Positions 9,370 to 22,500 are shown, counted from the stretch's first letter. The stretch is 64,000 nt of DNA from Eudasyphora cyanicolor (GCA_963930755.1 OZ005736.1:218418142-218482141); one strand, 5' to 3'. Program-made: numbers and translations. Notes: generated from the sequence alone by a model not told the origin.

Positions 9370-11362
9370 TAAGTATGCCTCTATCTACACAAAAAAAGCT
9401 TATATTTAGGTCTCGACCTTTCCTTAGCAGGTCGATTAACATTTTTGATTCCATCAAATCACCTGGTCCAGATATCATTACATCAGTAGAAATGAAAATA
9501 ATCACGTGGTTGTCAAACATTTATGAAGGCTGCAATACTTAAGCTCTTTTATATCCCCAATAGACGGAGGGATACCAAAGTGATATTCATACCCAAAGCA
9601 TATCCGTCTCTGCTAAATGAAACGGAGCTAGTCTTTTCTGAAAGTACAACATTTTTAGGTATAATCCAACAAACAAATTTTCCGTCAGACTTAATGTATT
9701 AGAACGGCAGATTTCTCCTAAAATCGTATATCTAGCACTAGCTCTCGAATACTATTGTATGTCATTGCGGTGAGGTGGACAGCGACTGATAAGCGACCAG
9801 TAAGCTGATGAAGTTTCAGATAACAGCGACAAAATCTCTTGTGTTATGGACAGTTGTAGCCTCAACACCTTATACTATTGGGTACACAAAAAAGATGACA
9901 GCTCTTTCCCTTTCCCTTCTCTGAAAGCGCAAAATACTTAGCGTTTTCCTATTGCCCTGTAAAAGGGCAATAGGATAAAGCTGGGGCCTGTACCCGCGAA
10001 TAGTTAATTAACTATACACGCAGTAGTCAGACCGATAATGCTGTACGGCATTGTCGTCTGGTGGACAGGTGTGCAGAAATTCACCTTCTGTGCGATACTA
10101 AATAGGGTTCAGCGAATGACTACTATATAGAGTTGGGCACTATAGTTCATTTAAGTGATCGCTCTTTTTAGTTCAGTTCAATTGAGTGAACTAGTTCGTT
10201 TATTTAGTTCAACTGCTCACTTTAGCACACCAGCTCACTTTACTTAAACAGTTAATTTCGTTCAGTAGATCACCAGTTCAAATAAGCCGCTATTAAAGGA
10301 ATCTGAATGGAAGAGTTGGAAAAACTAATAAAAAGGCGTTTGTATAGGTAGAATCATACATTGATGATGACATAAAAATTTAAACAACACCTAACAGCAG
10401 AGAAGAGAGAACGAAATGATATGGTTGAAGAAAAAAAACATAGTGAACTACTGAGCTGAAATTAACGAGTTGTGTGAACTAGTTCGTTGAGTTCAGTATA
10501 GTGACCCGTTCAATTGAACTAGTTCGTTCACGAACTACACAACTCTACTGCTATATGTATCACTTCTGCGCTGAGAACGACACCAACTGCGCATGTACTG
10601 CGATTAGATTCAGGGAACCGTCACTATGGTCAGGAAATGGCTACGGATTCTAGACAGAATACCTGACCTTCCGGTGACTATTAACAAGAAGTAATAGTTC
10701 TTTGACAAGAAGTACATCAGAATGGAATGGTCGTATCCCAGAACAGAGGAGATTCGTTAACTTCTATACAGACGGTTCCAAACTCAAAACTCAATAAAGT
10801 GGGCTTTGGTGTCTTTTCTGAGGAACTTGAGCTATCACTTGCAAAAAGACAGCCAGATCACTTCTTAATTAAGCCTGGAATCTATATTCCTGAATTCAAA
10901 AACTGCCCTCGACTGTAGCAGATCTCTTAACGAGATAACTGAACAGTTCAATATTCACCTGATATGGGTGCAGATGAACTTGCAAGACTAGGAACTACCT
11001 TACACGCTCCAGGGGACCTGGAAAATGTGGGCATGCCTCTAGCGAACTGCAAACTCCTTGAGAGATACTGCACTCACGGAAACAAATGACATGTGGTCAA
11101 TAGTCAGGAACTGCATACTTTCCAGGCTGATGCGGCCGGCCTAGATTCAGAACGCACCAAAGCACCGCTGTCATTGTCGAGAACGGACGTCTTACTTATC
11201 GAGTCTATCATAACAGGTAACTGTCTTATTGGATGGCACGCAGAGAGGTGACGAAGAGGAGAAGGAATCAATAGAACACCTTCTATGTCTGTGCCCCGCT
11301 CTCTTTGGATTACACTGTAAATAACATAGTCTTGATAGAACTCACAGACTATCAGATACTTA
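9370..11362 (+). pseudogene. LINE family Lb remnant (RT and RNase H), heavily decayed
   Basis: 9437-9540 reads IKSPGPDIITSVEMK, the palm start of reverse transcriptase. RRDTKVIFIPKA follows at about 9567-9602, then a deletion jumps to NETELVFSESTTFLGII. The YADD catalytic block is missing. After the inserted hAT MITE (10128-10547), RNase H appears as NFYTDGSKL at about 10757 and VGFGVFSEELELSLAK. The C-terminal knuckle sequence GDEEEKESIEHLLCLCPAL is at 11250-11310. Frameshifts and stops throughout. It aligns with the better Lb copies at 39139-41403 and 47188-48254. Confidence 0.8.
10128..10547. mobile_element. hAT-type MITE
   Basis: TIRs are TAGAGTTGGGCAC... on the left and TAGAGTTGTGTAG... 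on the right. The 8-bp flanks are CTACTATA (10120-10127) and CTGCTATA (10548-10555), one mismatch. The interior repeats GTGAACTAGTTCGTT-like motifs in both orientations, the subterminal pattern expected of hAT binding sites. Inserted in LINE Lb. No coding capacity. Confidence 0.8.
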
Positions 11363-11719
11363 TGGGTGGCGCAGAATGAGCTATATGGTTTGAATTCTTT
11401 ATAACTTTTTTAATTATTATTCTTTCTTTGTTTTTTTTTCAGAATTTTGTGAAGGAGACTTGGGGAATTAATTATGAATCGAACAACGTACAAAAATAAT
11501 TGAATTTTTCCGAAATTTTGCGAAAAGTTATGGAAAATATGCTAAAAAGAGCACGTATGTGCGAAGCAGAAAATGGACATCACTTACAGGATATCATTTT
11601 TCAAAGCTAATTGCAAAAAATTCTCCAATAATATACTGTATGTAAAAAAATTAAAATAATCGCATAAATAAAAAAGGAATAAACCATTTAAACCATATAG
11701 TTCATTCTGCGCCACCCTG
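11363..11719. mobile_element. Tc1/mariner-type MITE
   Basis: Inverted ends (CA)GGGTGGCGCAGAATGARC and on to TATATGGTTT; the right end reads GCCACCCTG followed by TA. The left two bases are altered. Interior AT-rich, noncoding. It lies at the 3' end of the Lb LINE remnant. Confidence 0.75.
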
Positions 11720-11739
11720 TAGTATCTAACAATCCGAAA

Positions 11740-12085
11740 TAAAGGCAATCAGAGAAGAATTCACGTGACTGAGTTGCAACATAGTGACAAACACACATTT
11801 ATTCGGACTGCCATTAAATCTCTGGAGGCTACATTCCTAAATTCACAAACAGCCCTCAACTGCCGCAGATCTCTGAGCAGATATGGCTGAGGATATCCCG
11901 CGTAACTGCAAAGCCGATGAACTTGTTTTGGAAAGGGGCACAATACAAATTTTCGAAGAATTTGCTACTGTCCACATGCAAGCTTTGGCTAATGCAAGAG
12001 GCATACAGGTAGTCCACTGAGACATGGATAGAAACCTGGCTGTGATACGACCTAAGTAGGTTACGCGTCGACGTGAAATACTAGA
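11740..12085 (+). pseudogene. Second LINE Lb fragment, RNase H part
   Basis: Reads EIKAIREEFT, IVTNTHLF, then AIKSLEATFLNSQTALNCRR, followed by NCKADELVLERGTIQIFEEF. All match the RNase H region of the Lb copies (LEATSLNSQTALDCR, NCKADELARK). It restarts upstream of where the preceding fragment ended, so two copies or a duplication are joined here. Multiple frame breaks. Confidence 0.75.
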
Positions 12086-13879
12086 AAATATTTGCCCTTT
12101 TCTGTCGAAATAATGTAGTCCCTGAATTTAAATTAACTCTAATTTTTAAATTTCTAAAATGTTTGTTTTCAGGAAAAGCACAAAGAAATTTCTGCACATT
12201 TTCTTGAAATGAAATCGCCATAAGTCCTTCCTGTTTATTTTGTCATAAAATATTATTAATGTCGCATTAAAAATAAAATTATTTTTAAATGTTTTTAATT
12301 TTACAATTAACAGATGAATTATTTGAGAACAAAAACTCCTTAAACAAAGTTTGAATTTAGTAATGTAACAGTCACCGTTGTAATCAACGTTCCTAGTTTC
12401 CACCTGGCCCTGTTCGTATCACTCCCCAAACCGACAAATTTTGTTAATTGTTCATAACGTTTGCGTTTATTTAATATTATTCCATACATCGCGCAAGTTG
12501 TATTGGTATTGTTGACACCCTGCCACCACTTCACTTCGGCCACCAGCACTTCCACCCTACATATATATAGAACCGCGTAATTGATGAATGTCACGAAAAA
12601 GGGAACGGGGTAGATGTCATTACAAGTTTCAACTGAATGACAGAATGGATAGATGGATGAATGTCTGGAAGACCACCCTACACTCCTGCACAGGTAAATG
12701 ACAATGGAATAACATGAAAAAATACAAGCGATAATAACAGACGGTTCACCATTGTTTTCGTATTATTTAAGTTCACACATGACTATTCAATTCGAATTGG
12801 AATCCGAATCCTTTGCGGTTTGATTTGCACTACCTTCCATTCACCCATCCATCCATTCACCCTTCCACGACATTACCCTCTCCAAAGCTGTTGACAAATT
12901 GTTGTCATTTCGAGTGCTTCGGCAAAGGGATATGAGAGCGTTGCAAGTGGTGTTGTCGTTGCCGTCGACTATGTCGTCCTTATTATTGTTTAAAGCGGCA
13001 ATAAGGATACAAACACAACCAATTAAGGCCACCCTTCAATGCCTGGCATTTTTATAATATTTTAGCTGTTATTATTACCCAATAATTAATTCAAAAGAAA
13101 ATATGTCTGGGCGGTATGTCTCTAAGTGGATTTCTCTTTTGGTAAAGGACATTTTTTCGAGGCCCGTTATGATAGTTATTTATTAAAAATCAATTGATTC
13201 GGAAGTCAATGAGGGGAAATAAAAAAACACAACACGCAATGATGGGTGTGTACAAGGTAAGGGGGTGTTGATTTAATAGGAATGGAATATTATAATTTGG
13301 CCCCCTTTTTTGGCCCGAAACTATTGTCGATATAAAGTATACACTAAACACACTGAACATACTGAATGTTCAATTCAATTACAAAACTTGTGTGATTAAT
13401 TAAAATATGTTTGATTTTGAATCTATAAACAAATTTGTATTTCTAATTGATGAAATTGCAAAACTAATCATAACTTCTATTTAAAATTATATGAATTTAC
13501 ATTATCTAACAGAATTAAACCCTCGAAATCTGAGTAATTGTTAGCATTAATAGAAGTATTGAGTCAGTAAAAACAATAAAGCCGAAGATGATTTTTCGGT
13601 ATTCAAATGATAGCGCATCGGTTTTCCAATGTTTTTATTTATTATTTTTTATGCTGGAAAATATAAAAAAATGAAAATAGTACATATAACAATTACTCTT
13701 AAAATTTTTGTAATTTAATACAATGTATTTTGTTGCACAAACTAGCCGACAATCTATGGATATATTTGAAGTTTGGACTTGTTCGTACATTTGTTATCGA
13801 TGTGTAAACCTATTGTTGGTTCATCTTCATATTTGTTGCTGCAACCACCATGAAAACTGTCAATGTTAAATATTACGTA
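12086..13879. other. No gene or recognised repeat; possibly unique host DNA
   Basis: About 1.8 kb without similarity to other parts of the window. Short minus-strand frames at 12340-12594 and 12841-13032 show no domain. The low repeat content suggests intronic or intergenic host sequence. Confidence 0.45.
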
Positions 13880-16273
13880 CTAGCTTAACCCGGTGCGCTT
13901 CGCAGCCCCATCATTTATTTATTTTTCTTTTAGGGTACTGTAGAATAGTTATACCTCTTTCTTTCAAATATAAATGACTATTCCATATGGGGAAAATTAT
14001 CTTGTTTATGTTCCTGGCATCAATGAACAATATTTATCCATTTTCCTTTCTCTGCCTCTAAACGTCGAAAACTATTTTTTGGACCATATTTTACCTAAGG
14101 GACCCTAGTTTATGTTCCAATAGCTACATTCACACCCTGATACAATATAAAACAATGTTTGCCCCACCGTGTCTTTAAAAGTTTTAAATAAAAAAAGGTA
14201 AAGTGAATGCCTAATTTAAGTTGCAAGACTTACAATTACCACTGGGTTAATCATTTTCGCTCCATTTATTCAACCCATAATTTATCATTTTTGCACCACT
14301 GTACAACATTTAATCGTTTTTGCCCCAACAGTGCCACTAAAAGTGTTCATTTAGAGAAATCATAGTTTATATTCCAAGAGCCATATTCGCTACCTTATGT
14401 CCCCTATCTCTGACATGTTTAACTTTATACCATATCGTGCCTTATTTAAATTTTTTCTCACTGGTTATGAATCACTGCACTACTATGAAATTGTATACGT
14501 ATCTTGGACTATACTCGTATATAACATTTTTTTCCCACTTGCCTTATTTACAATTTTGCAACACTTTACGGTATTTAACAATTGTTTACCACTGTACCAT
14601 ATTTAACCCTTCCTGCTTCACTGTACCACATTTAACCCTTTTTGCTATACTCAACCCTATTTAACACCCTTTATCCACTCTGTACCATAATATTAAACTT
14701 TAACTAAAATCATAACACTTGAAAAGGACTTCTTATCTCATACTTATGTTCAGATGTTGCCCTCTCTCCCTAGAACCATGATTTTGCCCATATTTAGCCC
14801 CTTTTTGTATTACAGTACCATATTTAACCATTTTTGTTTTACTGTAGCATTTTTAATCATTATTTCCCCACTGTACCATATTTTTGACCCACTGTACAAT
14901 AGTCAACCATTTTTGTCACATTGTACCATATTTAATCATTGTTGTGCCTCTGTACAATAGTTAACACGTTTTTGCCTCACTATTTCCGAGGTAACGCTTT
15001 ACTATGGTTAATCCTTTTTTGTACCATATTTGCCCCACTGTATCATATTTAATCCTTTTTGCACCACTGTATCATAGTTAATAAATTTTTGCCCCACTGT
15101 GCCATATTTAATCCATTTTGTCCTACTTTACCATATTTAAATATTTTTGCCCCACTGTATCATACATAACCCTTTTTGCCCCACTGCGACATATTTAACA
15201 CTTTTCGTCTCACTGTACCATATTTAACACTTTTTGTCTCACTGTACCATATTTAAAAATTGTCACCACTCTACCACACTTAACCCCCTTTGACCACTTT
15301 TCGACCCACTGTACCATAGCTAACTATTTTATTCACACTGTACAACATTTAATCGATTTTGCCTCACTGTACCATTGTTAATCCATTTTTGCCCCACTCT
15401 ACCGAATCTAACCCTTTTTTTCTACCTGTTACATATTTAAAATTTTTCCCAACTCTACCATATTTAACCATTAACTGTACCATACTTAATCACATTTTAT
15501 CAACTGTACCCTTTTTTCCACTATACATTATTTAATGTTTTGACCCACTGTGCTCTTCACATCTCAAGTTTAAGTTCGAATTTTGCCAGATTGATTCATG
15601 TTTGCCCCAATGCACCATAAGTAACCCGTTTTGCCCACTGTGCCTCTTTAAGTTAGAATTTCCTAAAATCACTTCCGATCTCCAGTTTATGTTACAAAAT
15701 CTACCCTAGAACCATGGGACCACATTTAACATTTTTAAACCACTGTACCCTATTTTACACGTTGGGCCCCACTGTGTCCCAAAAGGTACGATTACAAAAA
15801 AAACTGACTACCCCGATCCGACTGACTACCCAATACGCTTCAATTTTCAACATTCTAATTCTAGGCATTAAAGTTGGAGGAGAGCTACTCTCACAGAAAA
15901 TTCCACGCTTCTAGCTCTTACTATTTGGAGTTGGCCGTTGTACCACATTTATCCCTTTTTACCCCACTGTGCACGTAAATGTTCGGAATTTAAAAAATCC
16001 AGTCAATTTCTGGGTCTACCTCATAAGGGCTACCCTCACACCAAATTTCACGATTCTAGCTCATTTCGTTTAGATTTTGCAGTGGTACCATATTTATCCC
16101 TTTTTGCTCCATTGTGCGGGTAATAGTGCGAATTTCGAAAAATCCCGTCTTATTGCTCGTCTACATCCCAAGGGCTACCCTCCCACCATTCATGATTCTA
16201 GCTTCAGCCGTTTGGCCTAGGCGATGATCAGTCAGTCAGTCAGCCAGTCACGCAACAATTTTATATATATAGA
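13880..16273 (-). mobile_element. Non-autonomous Helitron with minisatellite
   Basis: Minus-strand start at 16273 is A|TCTATATATATAAAATTGT, followed by GTGACTGGCTGACTGACTGA. The end at 13880 is ...TGCGAAGCGCACCGGGTTAAG-CTAG|T, with a small TGCG-AAG-CGCA hairpin just inside. Insertion between A and T without duplication, a 5' TC and a 3' CTAG are Helitron hallmarks. No RepHel protein; most of the interior is the 30-bp array. Confidence 0.75.
14290..15800 (+). repeat. 30-bp minisatellite array in Helitron
   Basis: Roughly forty or more degenerate units of 30-33 bp, e.g. CACTGTACCATATTTAACCC then TTTTTGCC, running nearly continuously. Units at 14589 and 14619 give the period directly. Same unit as 2690-3260 and 45000-46310. 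Confidence 0.85.
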
Positions 16274-16634
16274 TTACTTTTGTATATGGGTAATTTTAAA
16301 ATAAAACGACCCAAAAATTACAATTTGACTATTGGACCCCATCGATTTCTTTCAAATTTATTACTTAATATACGAGTATAATTCTTAGAGAGGATGTTAA
16401 AATCTTTCAAATGGTTGTAGATGACGAACTTTGGCACCCTATAAAATCTAAACCGCTATGAACTTGGACAAACAGTAAAAAGCCATAAATACAACCCACG
16501 CCTTCTATCTTTATAGACTCAAACGTTAATAGAAAATACCTGATGCTCAGAGAAGGAAAGAGAGATTATAATAGACTCCGAGAGCGGGACAGTATAAATA
16601 TCTGTCTAGAGTCAACTTAAGAAGCATTCTTTAA
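16274..16634. other. Spacer between two Helitrons; nothing recognised
   Basis: AT-rich, no reading frame of note and no TIR. It ends in TTTAA, the A of which is the insertion site of the next Helitron. Confidence 0.4.
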
Positions 16635-19093
16635 TCTATATATATAAAGAAGAATGTGTGTTTGTTTGTTTGTTTGTTTGTTTGTTGGTTTGTTTGTACC
16701 GAATAGACGTCTAAACGGCTGGACCGATCTTCTTGAAATTTTCACAGAATGTATATATGTGGGGCGTGGTGAAAATAGGGTACTTGAATTTTCGATATAT
16801 CAAGTGGGCGTGGCCCCGCCCACATAAGACAAATTTTCAAATTGAGATATCTTGCACAATTTGTTAGCGAGAGTGCTGTAATTTTGTACATATGTATCTG
16901 GTGGCAGTCTACGTGATTGGTCCAAAAATGGGCGTGATCGGACCAAGGGGCGTGGCCCCGCCCATGTAAGCCAAATTATGGAATTGAGATATCTTACACA
17001 ATTTGTTAGCGAGAGTGTTGTATGTACTTTGGTGCATATGTATCTGGTGGTAGTCTACGGGATTGGTCCAAAAAAGGGCGGGATTGGACCAATGGGCGTG
17101 TCCACGCCCACATAAGACAAATTTTTAAATTGCGATATCTTACACAATTTGTTAGCGAGAGTGCTGTAATTTGGTGCATATGTATCTGGTGGTAGTCTAC
17201 GTGATTGGTCCAAAAGTGGGCGGGATCGGACCAATGGGCGTGGCCTCGCCCGAATTTTGAAATGGAGATATCTTCCACAATTTGTTAGCGAGAGTACTGT
17301 AATTTTGTGCATATGTATCTGGTGGCAGTCTACGGGACTGGACCAAAAGTGGGCGGAATCGGACCAATGGGCGTGGCCCCGCCCATGTAAGACAAAATTT
17401 TAAATTGAGATATCTTGCACAATTTTTTAGCAAGAGCGTTTAATTTTGTTTACATGTATCTGGTAGCAGTCCACGTGTTTGGTCTAAAAAAGGGCGCGAT
17501 CGGAGCCATGGGCGTGGCCCCGTCTATATAAGCCAAATATTGAAATCGGGATATCTTACACAATTTGTAAAAGAGAGCGCTGAAATTTTGCGTACATGTA
17601 TATGGTACAAGACTGCGTAATTGGTCCAAAAATGGGCGGGATCGGTCCAATGGGTGTGGCCCCGCCCATATAAGCAACATTTTAAAATTGAGATATCTTG
17701 CAAAATTTATCAGCGAGAGTGCTGTAATTTTGTGTATATGTATCTGGTGGACTTCTACGTGACTGGTCCAAAAATGGGCGGGATCGGACAAATGGGCGTG
17801 GCCCCGCCCGTATAAGGCGAATTTTGGAATTGGGATATCTTGAGCAATTTTTTAGCGAGAGTGCTGCAATTTTGTGTATACATATCTGGTGGCAGTCTAC
17901 GTGATTGGTCCAAAAATGGGCGTGGCCCCGCCCATATAAGGCAAATTTTGGAATTGAGATATCTTGAGCAATTTTTTAGCGAGAATGCTGCAATTTTGTG
18001 TATATATATCTGGTGGCAGTCTACGTGATTGGTCTAAAAATGGGCGGGATCGGACAAATGGGCGTGGGCCCGCCCATATAAGGCAAATTTTGGAATTGGG
18101 ATATCTTGAAAAAAATGTTAGCGACCTGCAATTTAGTTTATATATATCTGGTGGCAGTCTACGTAATTGGTCCAAAAATGGGCTGGATCGGACAAATGGG
18201 CGTGGCCCCGCCCATATAAGGCTAATTTTGGAATTGAGATATCTTGAGAAATTTTTTAGCGATAGTGCTGTAATTTTGTGTATAAGTATCTGGTGACAGT
18301 CTACGTGATTGGTCCAAAAATGGGTGGAATCGGATCAATGGGCGTGGTCCCGCCCATATAGGCCGAATTTTGAAATTGAGATATATTACATAATTTGTTA
18401 GCAAGAGTGCTGACATTTTGCGTATATATATGTATCTGGTGACAGTCTACGTGATTGGTAGAAAAATGGGCGGGATCGGACCAATGGGCGTGGCCCTGTC
18501 CAAATTGAGATATCTTGTACATTTTATAAGCGATGGAGCTGTAATTTTGTGTATATGTATGTGTCTGGAGGCTGTCTACGTGATTGACACAACAATTGGC
18601 GGAATAGGACCAGGGTGTGTAGCCCAGCCCGTATAAGCCAATATTTTAAATTGATGTGTCTTGCACAATTTGTTAGCGAGAGTGCTGTAATTTTGTGTAT
18701 ATGTATCTGGTGGCAGTTTAGGTTATTTGTCAAAGAATGGACGGGATCGAAAAATGGGCGAGTTCGCACCAATGGGCTTGGCCCCGCCTATATAGGTAAA
18801 ATTTTTAAATTGAGATATCTAGCACAATTTGTTAGCGAGATTGCTGTAATTTTGTGTATATTTATCTGGTGACAGGTTACGTGATTGGTAAAAAAATTGG
18901 AGGGATTGGACCAATGGTAGTGACACCGCCCTCATGAGCCATGTTTTGAAATTGATATATCTTGAGAAATTTGTTAGAGAGATTGCTGAGTTTTTTGTAT
19001 ATGTATTTGGAGGCAGTCTACGTTATTAGTCCAAAAATGGACGGGATCAGAAATCTGAAATCTGGGGCAACGAAGTGGACCGGGTCCAGCTAG
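16635..19093 (+). mobile_element. Helitron, left arm of a giant inverted repeat
   Basis: 5' end A|TCTATATATATAAAGAAG at 16635; 3' end with the 13-bp palindrome TGGACCGGGTCCA (19076-19088), then GC-TAG, giving CTAG at 19090-19093 followed by T. A GTTT microsatellite lies just inside the 5' end, followed by GACGTCTAAACGGCTGGACC. Nearly all of the rest is a tandem array of about 140-bp units. No RepHel protein. Confidence 0.8.
16790..19000 (+). repeat. About 16 tandem units of about 140 bp
   Basis: Each unit carries GGGCGTGGCCCCGCCC (near-palindromic), ATATAAG, AATTGAGATATCTTG, AATTTGTTAGCGAGAGTGCT, TATCTGGTGGCAGTCTACG and TGATTGGTCCAAAAATGGGC. GGGCGTGG-type cores occur near 16804, 16950, 17095, 17237, 17372, 17512, 17655, 17797, 17921, 18062, 18201, 18340, 18486, 18616, 18774 and 18918. 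Long open frames on both strands arise from the unit length and are not genes. Confidence 0.9.
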
Positions 19094-19142
19094 TTCTGTA
19101 TAAAATTAACTTACGAGCCAACCTTTTGTTAAAGTCAGCACA

Positions 19143-19392
19143 AAGAAAAAATCATTATTTTTGTGACAAGCTTCATTATTTTAAGTAATATTCAATACTT
19201 TTTTTAATTTTTTAAATTGTAACAATGATGTAGACAAGTAATAGTTTTAAAGCCTGATCGGACTTAAGTACCAGTATGCCAAATTTTAGGTATAAAATTA
19301 AGGCTGCGCTTTCAATGTACAAAATCCTCAAAGTATTGAAATATTACTTAAAATAATGAAGCTTGTCAGAAGAATAATAATTTTTTCTTTAA
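19143..19392. repeat. Small fold-back repeat
   Basis: ACAAGCTTCATTATTTTAAG at about 19163-19182 recurs inverted at about 19350-19370, as part of arms of about 55 bp with a loop of roughly 130 bp. Located in the spacer between the two Helitron arms. Confidence 0.65.
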
Positions 19393-19419
19393 TCTAATGA
19401 TGTAAATTTAGAGATGAAG

Positions 19420-19498
19420 ATGTAATCAAAAAAGTTTGTTCCAAATATATTTTATTCCAATTCAAACATAGCAAAAATGTCGATTTTTCACCGCGTAT
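19420..19498 (+). mobile_element. D-family 3' end fragment
   Basis: TTCCAAATATATTTTATTCC, then CAATTCAAACATAGCAAAAA and a CGATTTTTCACCGCGTA end matching the D 3' terminus (CGATTTTCCCCGTG). Only about 75 bp remain. Confidence 0.65.
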
Positions 19499-19566
19499 AT
19501 ACTCATAAATAACGGATTTTCCAATAGGGATGATATGGTTTTGAAGTGACGTTTCGGCCATTTGTA

Positions 19567-22500
19567 CCCGCTGAAGTATATTTGTAGTATATTGTCCAAA
19601 ACATATTCTGCTTGAAATATATAAATGTTTAGGGTACACTCTAAACATATAATATGTAGCACACATAAAAATTATATATTTGGAAATATGTTGTTCTAAT
19701 AAAATTTTTATTTCCGTCCTAATATTTTTAATTTGGAACTATTATTTACGAAACAAATATTTATTTGTATTTAGGTATTCAGCTAATGTATCAATACCTT
19801 AATTCTAGGACAAGTTTTACGTTTTTCAGTAATAATAAATTTGTTTTCATAATGTTCTTCGAAATCACTGAAAAATTAAAAATGAAATTGGAAAAATATA
19901 ATTGGAGAAATTCCTGTAGTGGCCTATACGTGGACATGGTATTTCACTACCTTATTTGTGGATTATTTAAGACGTAGTTAGAAAGTACGAACTTTGTCAA
20001 CCATGTAAACTTATCATTCTTGTTCTTCCTCTCTTTTTGCGCAGTCATCGCATTACATCTAAGATCTCACGATTTCATCATCATTTCATGTATATTATTA
20101 GAATTAGTTAAATAAAGTGTTTATTATATTAAACACTAGCTGGACCCGGTCCACTTCGTTGCCCCAGATTTCAGATTTCTGATCCCGTCCATTTTTGGAC
20201 TAATAACGTAGACTGCCTCCAAATACATATACAAAAAACTCAGCAATCTCTCTAACAAATTTCTCAAGATATATCAATTTCAAAACATGGCTCATGAGGG
20301 CGGTGTCACTACCATTGGTCCAATCCCTCCAATTTTTTTACCAATCACGTAACCTGTCACCAGATAAATATACACAAAATTACAGCAATCTCGCTAACAA
20401 ATTGTGCTAGATATCTCAATTTAAAAATTTTACCTATTTAGGCGGGGCCAAGCCCATTGGTGCGAACTCGCCCATTTTTCGATCCCGTCCATTCTTCGAC
20501 AAATAACCTAAACTGCCACCAGATACATATACACAAAATTACAGCACTCTCGCTAACAAATTGTGGAAGACACATCAATTTAAAATATTGGCTTATACGG
20601 GCTGGGCTACACACCCTGGTCCTATTCCGCCAATTTTTGTGTCAATCACGTAGACAGCCTCCAGACACATACATATACACAAAATTACAGCTCCATCGCT
20701 TATAAAATGTGCAAGATATCTCAATTTGGACAGTGCCACGCCCATTGGTCCGATCCCGCCCATTTTTCTACCAATCACGTAGACTGTCACCAGATACATA
20801 TATATACGCAAAATGTCAGCACTCTTGCTAACAAATTATGTAATATATCTCAATTTCAAAATTCGGCCTATATGGGCGGGACCACGCCCATTGATCCGAT
20901 TCCACCCATTTTTGGACCAATCACGTAGACTGTCACCAGATACTTATACACAAAATTACAGCACTATCGCTAAAAAATTTCTCAAGATATCTCAATTCCA
21001 AAATTAGCCTTATATGGGCGGGGCCACGCCCATTTGTCCGATCCAGCCCATTTTTGGACCAATTACGTAAACTGCCACCAGATATATATAAACTAAATTG
21101 CAGGTCGCTAACATTTTTTTCAAGATATCCCAATTCCAAAATTTGCCTTATATGGGCGGGCCCACGCCCATTTGTCCGATCCCGCCCATTTTTAGACCAG
21201 TCACGTAGACTGCCACCAGATATAAATACACAAAATTGCAGCATTCTCGCTAAAAAATTGCTCAAGATATCTCAATTCCAAAATTTGCCTTATATGGGCG
21301 GGGCCACGCCCATTTTTGGACCAATCACGTAGACTGCCACCAGATATGTATACACAAAATTACAGCACTCTCGCTGATAAATTTTGCAAGATATCTCAAT
21401 TTTAAAATGTTGCTTATATGGGCGGGGCCACACCCATTGGACCGATCCCGCCCATTTTTGGACCAATTACGCAGTCTTGTACCATATACATGTACGCAAA
21501 ATTTCAGCGCTCTCTTTTACAAATTGTGTAAGATATCCCGATTTCAATATTTGGCTTATATAGACGGGGCCACGCCCATGGCTCCGATCGCGCCCTTTTT
21601 TAGACCAAACACGTGGACTGCTACCAGATACATGTAAACAAAATTAAACGCTCTTGCTAAAAAATTGTGCAAGATATCTCAATTTAAAATTTTGTCTTAC
21701 ATGGGCGGGGCCACGCCCATTGGTCCGATTCCGCCCACTTTTGGTCCAGTCCCGTAGACTGCCACCAGATACATATGCACAAAATTACAGTACTCTCGCT
21801 AACAAATTGTGGAAGATATCTCCATTTCAAAATTCGGGCGAGGCCACGCCCATTGGTCCGATCCCGCCCACTTTTGGACCAATCACGTAGACTACCACCA
21901 GATACATATGCACCAAATTACAGCACTCTCGCTAACAAATTGTGTAAGATATCGCAATTTAAAAATTTGTCTTATGTGGGCGTGGACACGCCCATTGGTC
22001 CAATCCCGCCCTTTTTTGGACCAATCCCGTAGACTACCACCAGATACATATGCACCAAAGTACATACAACACTCTCGCTAACAAATTGTGTAAGATATCT
22101 CAATTCCATAATTTGGCTTACATGGGCGGGGCCACGCCCCTTGGTCCGATCACGCCCATTTTTGGACCAATCACGTAGACTGCCACCAGATACATATGTA
22201 CAAAATTACACCACTCTCGCTAACAAATTGTGCAAGATATCTCAATTTGAAAATTTGTCTTATGTGGGCGGGGCCACGCCCACTTTATATATCGAAAATT
22301 CAAGTACCCTATTTTCACCACGCCCCACATATGTACATTCTGTGAAAATTTCAAGAAGATCGGTCCAGCCGTTTAGACGTCTATTCGGTACAAACAAACC
22401 AACAAACCAACAAACAAACAAACCAACAAACAAACAAACACACATTCTTCTTTATATATATAGATTATATAGCCGGTTTATTCATTCATTAAACTAACCA

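Noticed and set aside
16790..22260. Many open frames of 60-118 codons on both strands of the Helitron arrays
   Set aside because: They recur with the 140-bp unit and mirror each other between arms. They exist because the unit lacks stops in some phases.
16635..22464. Single giant MITE with 2.4-kb TIRs
   Set aside because: Each arm has its own complete Helitron ends and A|T site, and the right arm separately interrupts a D element, so they are two insertions.
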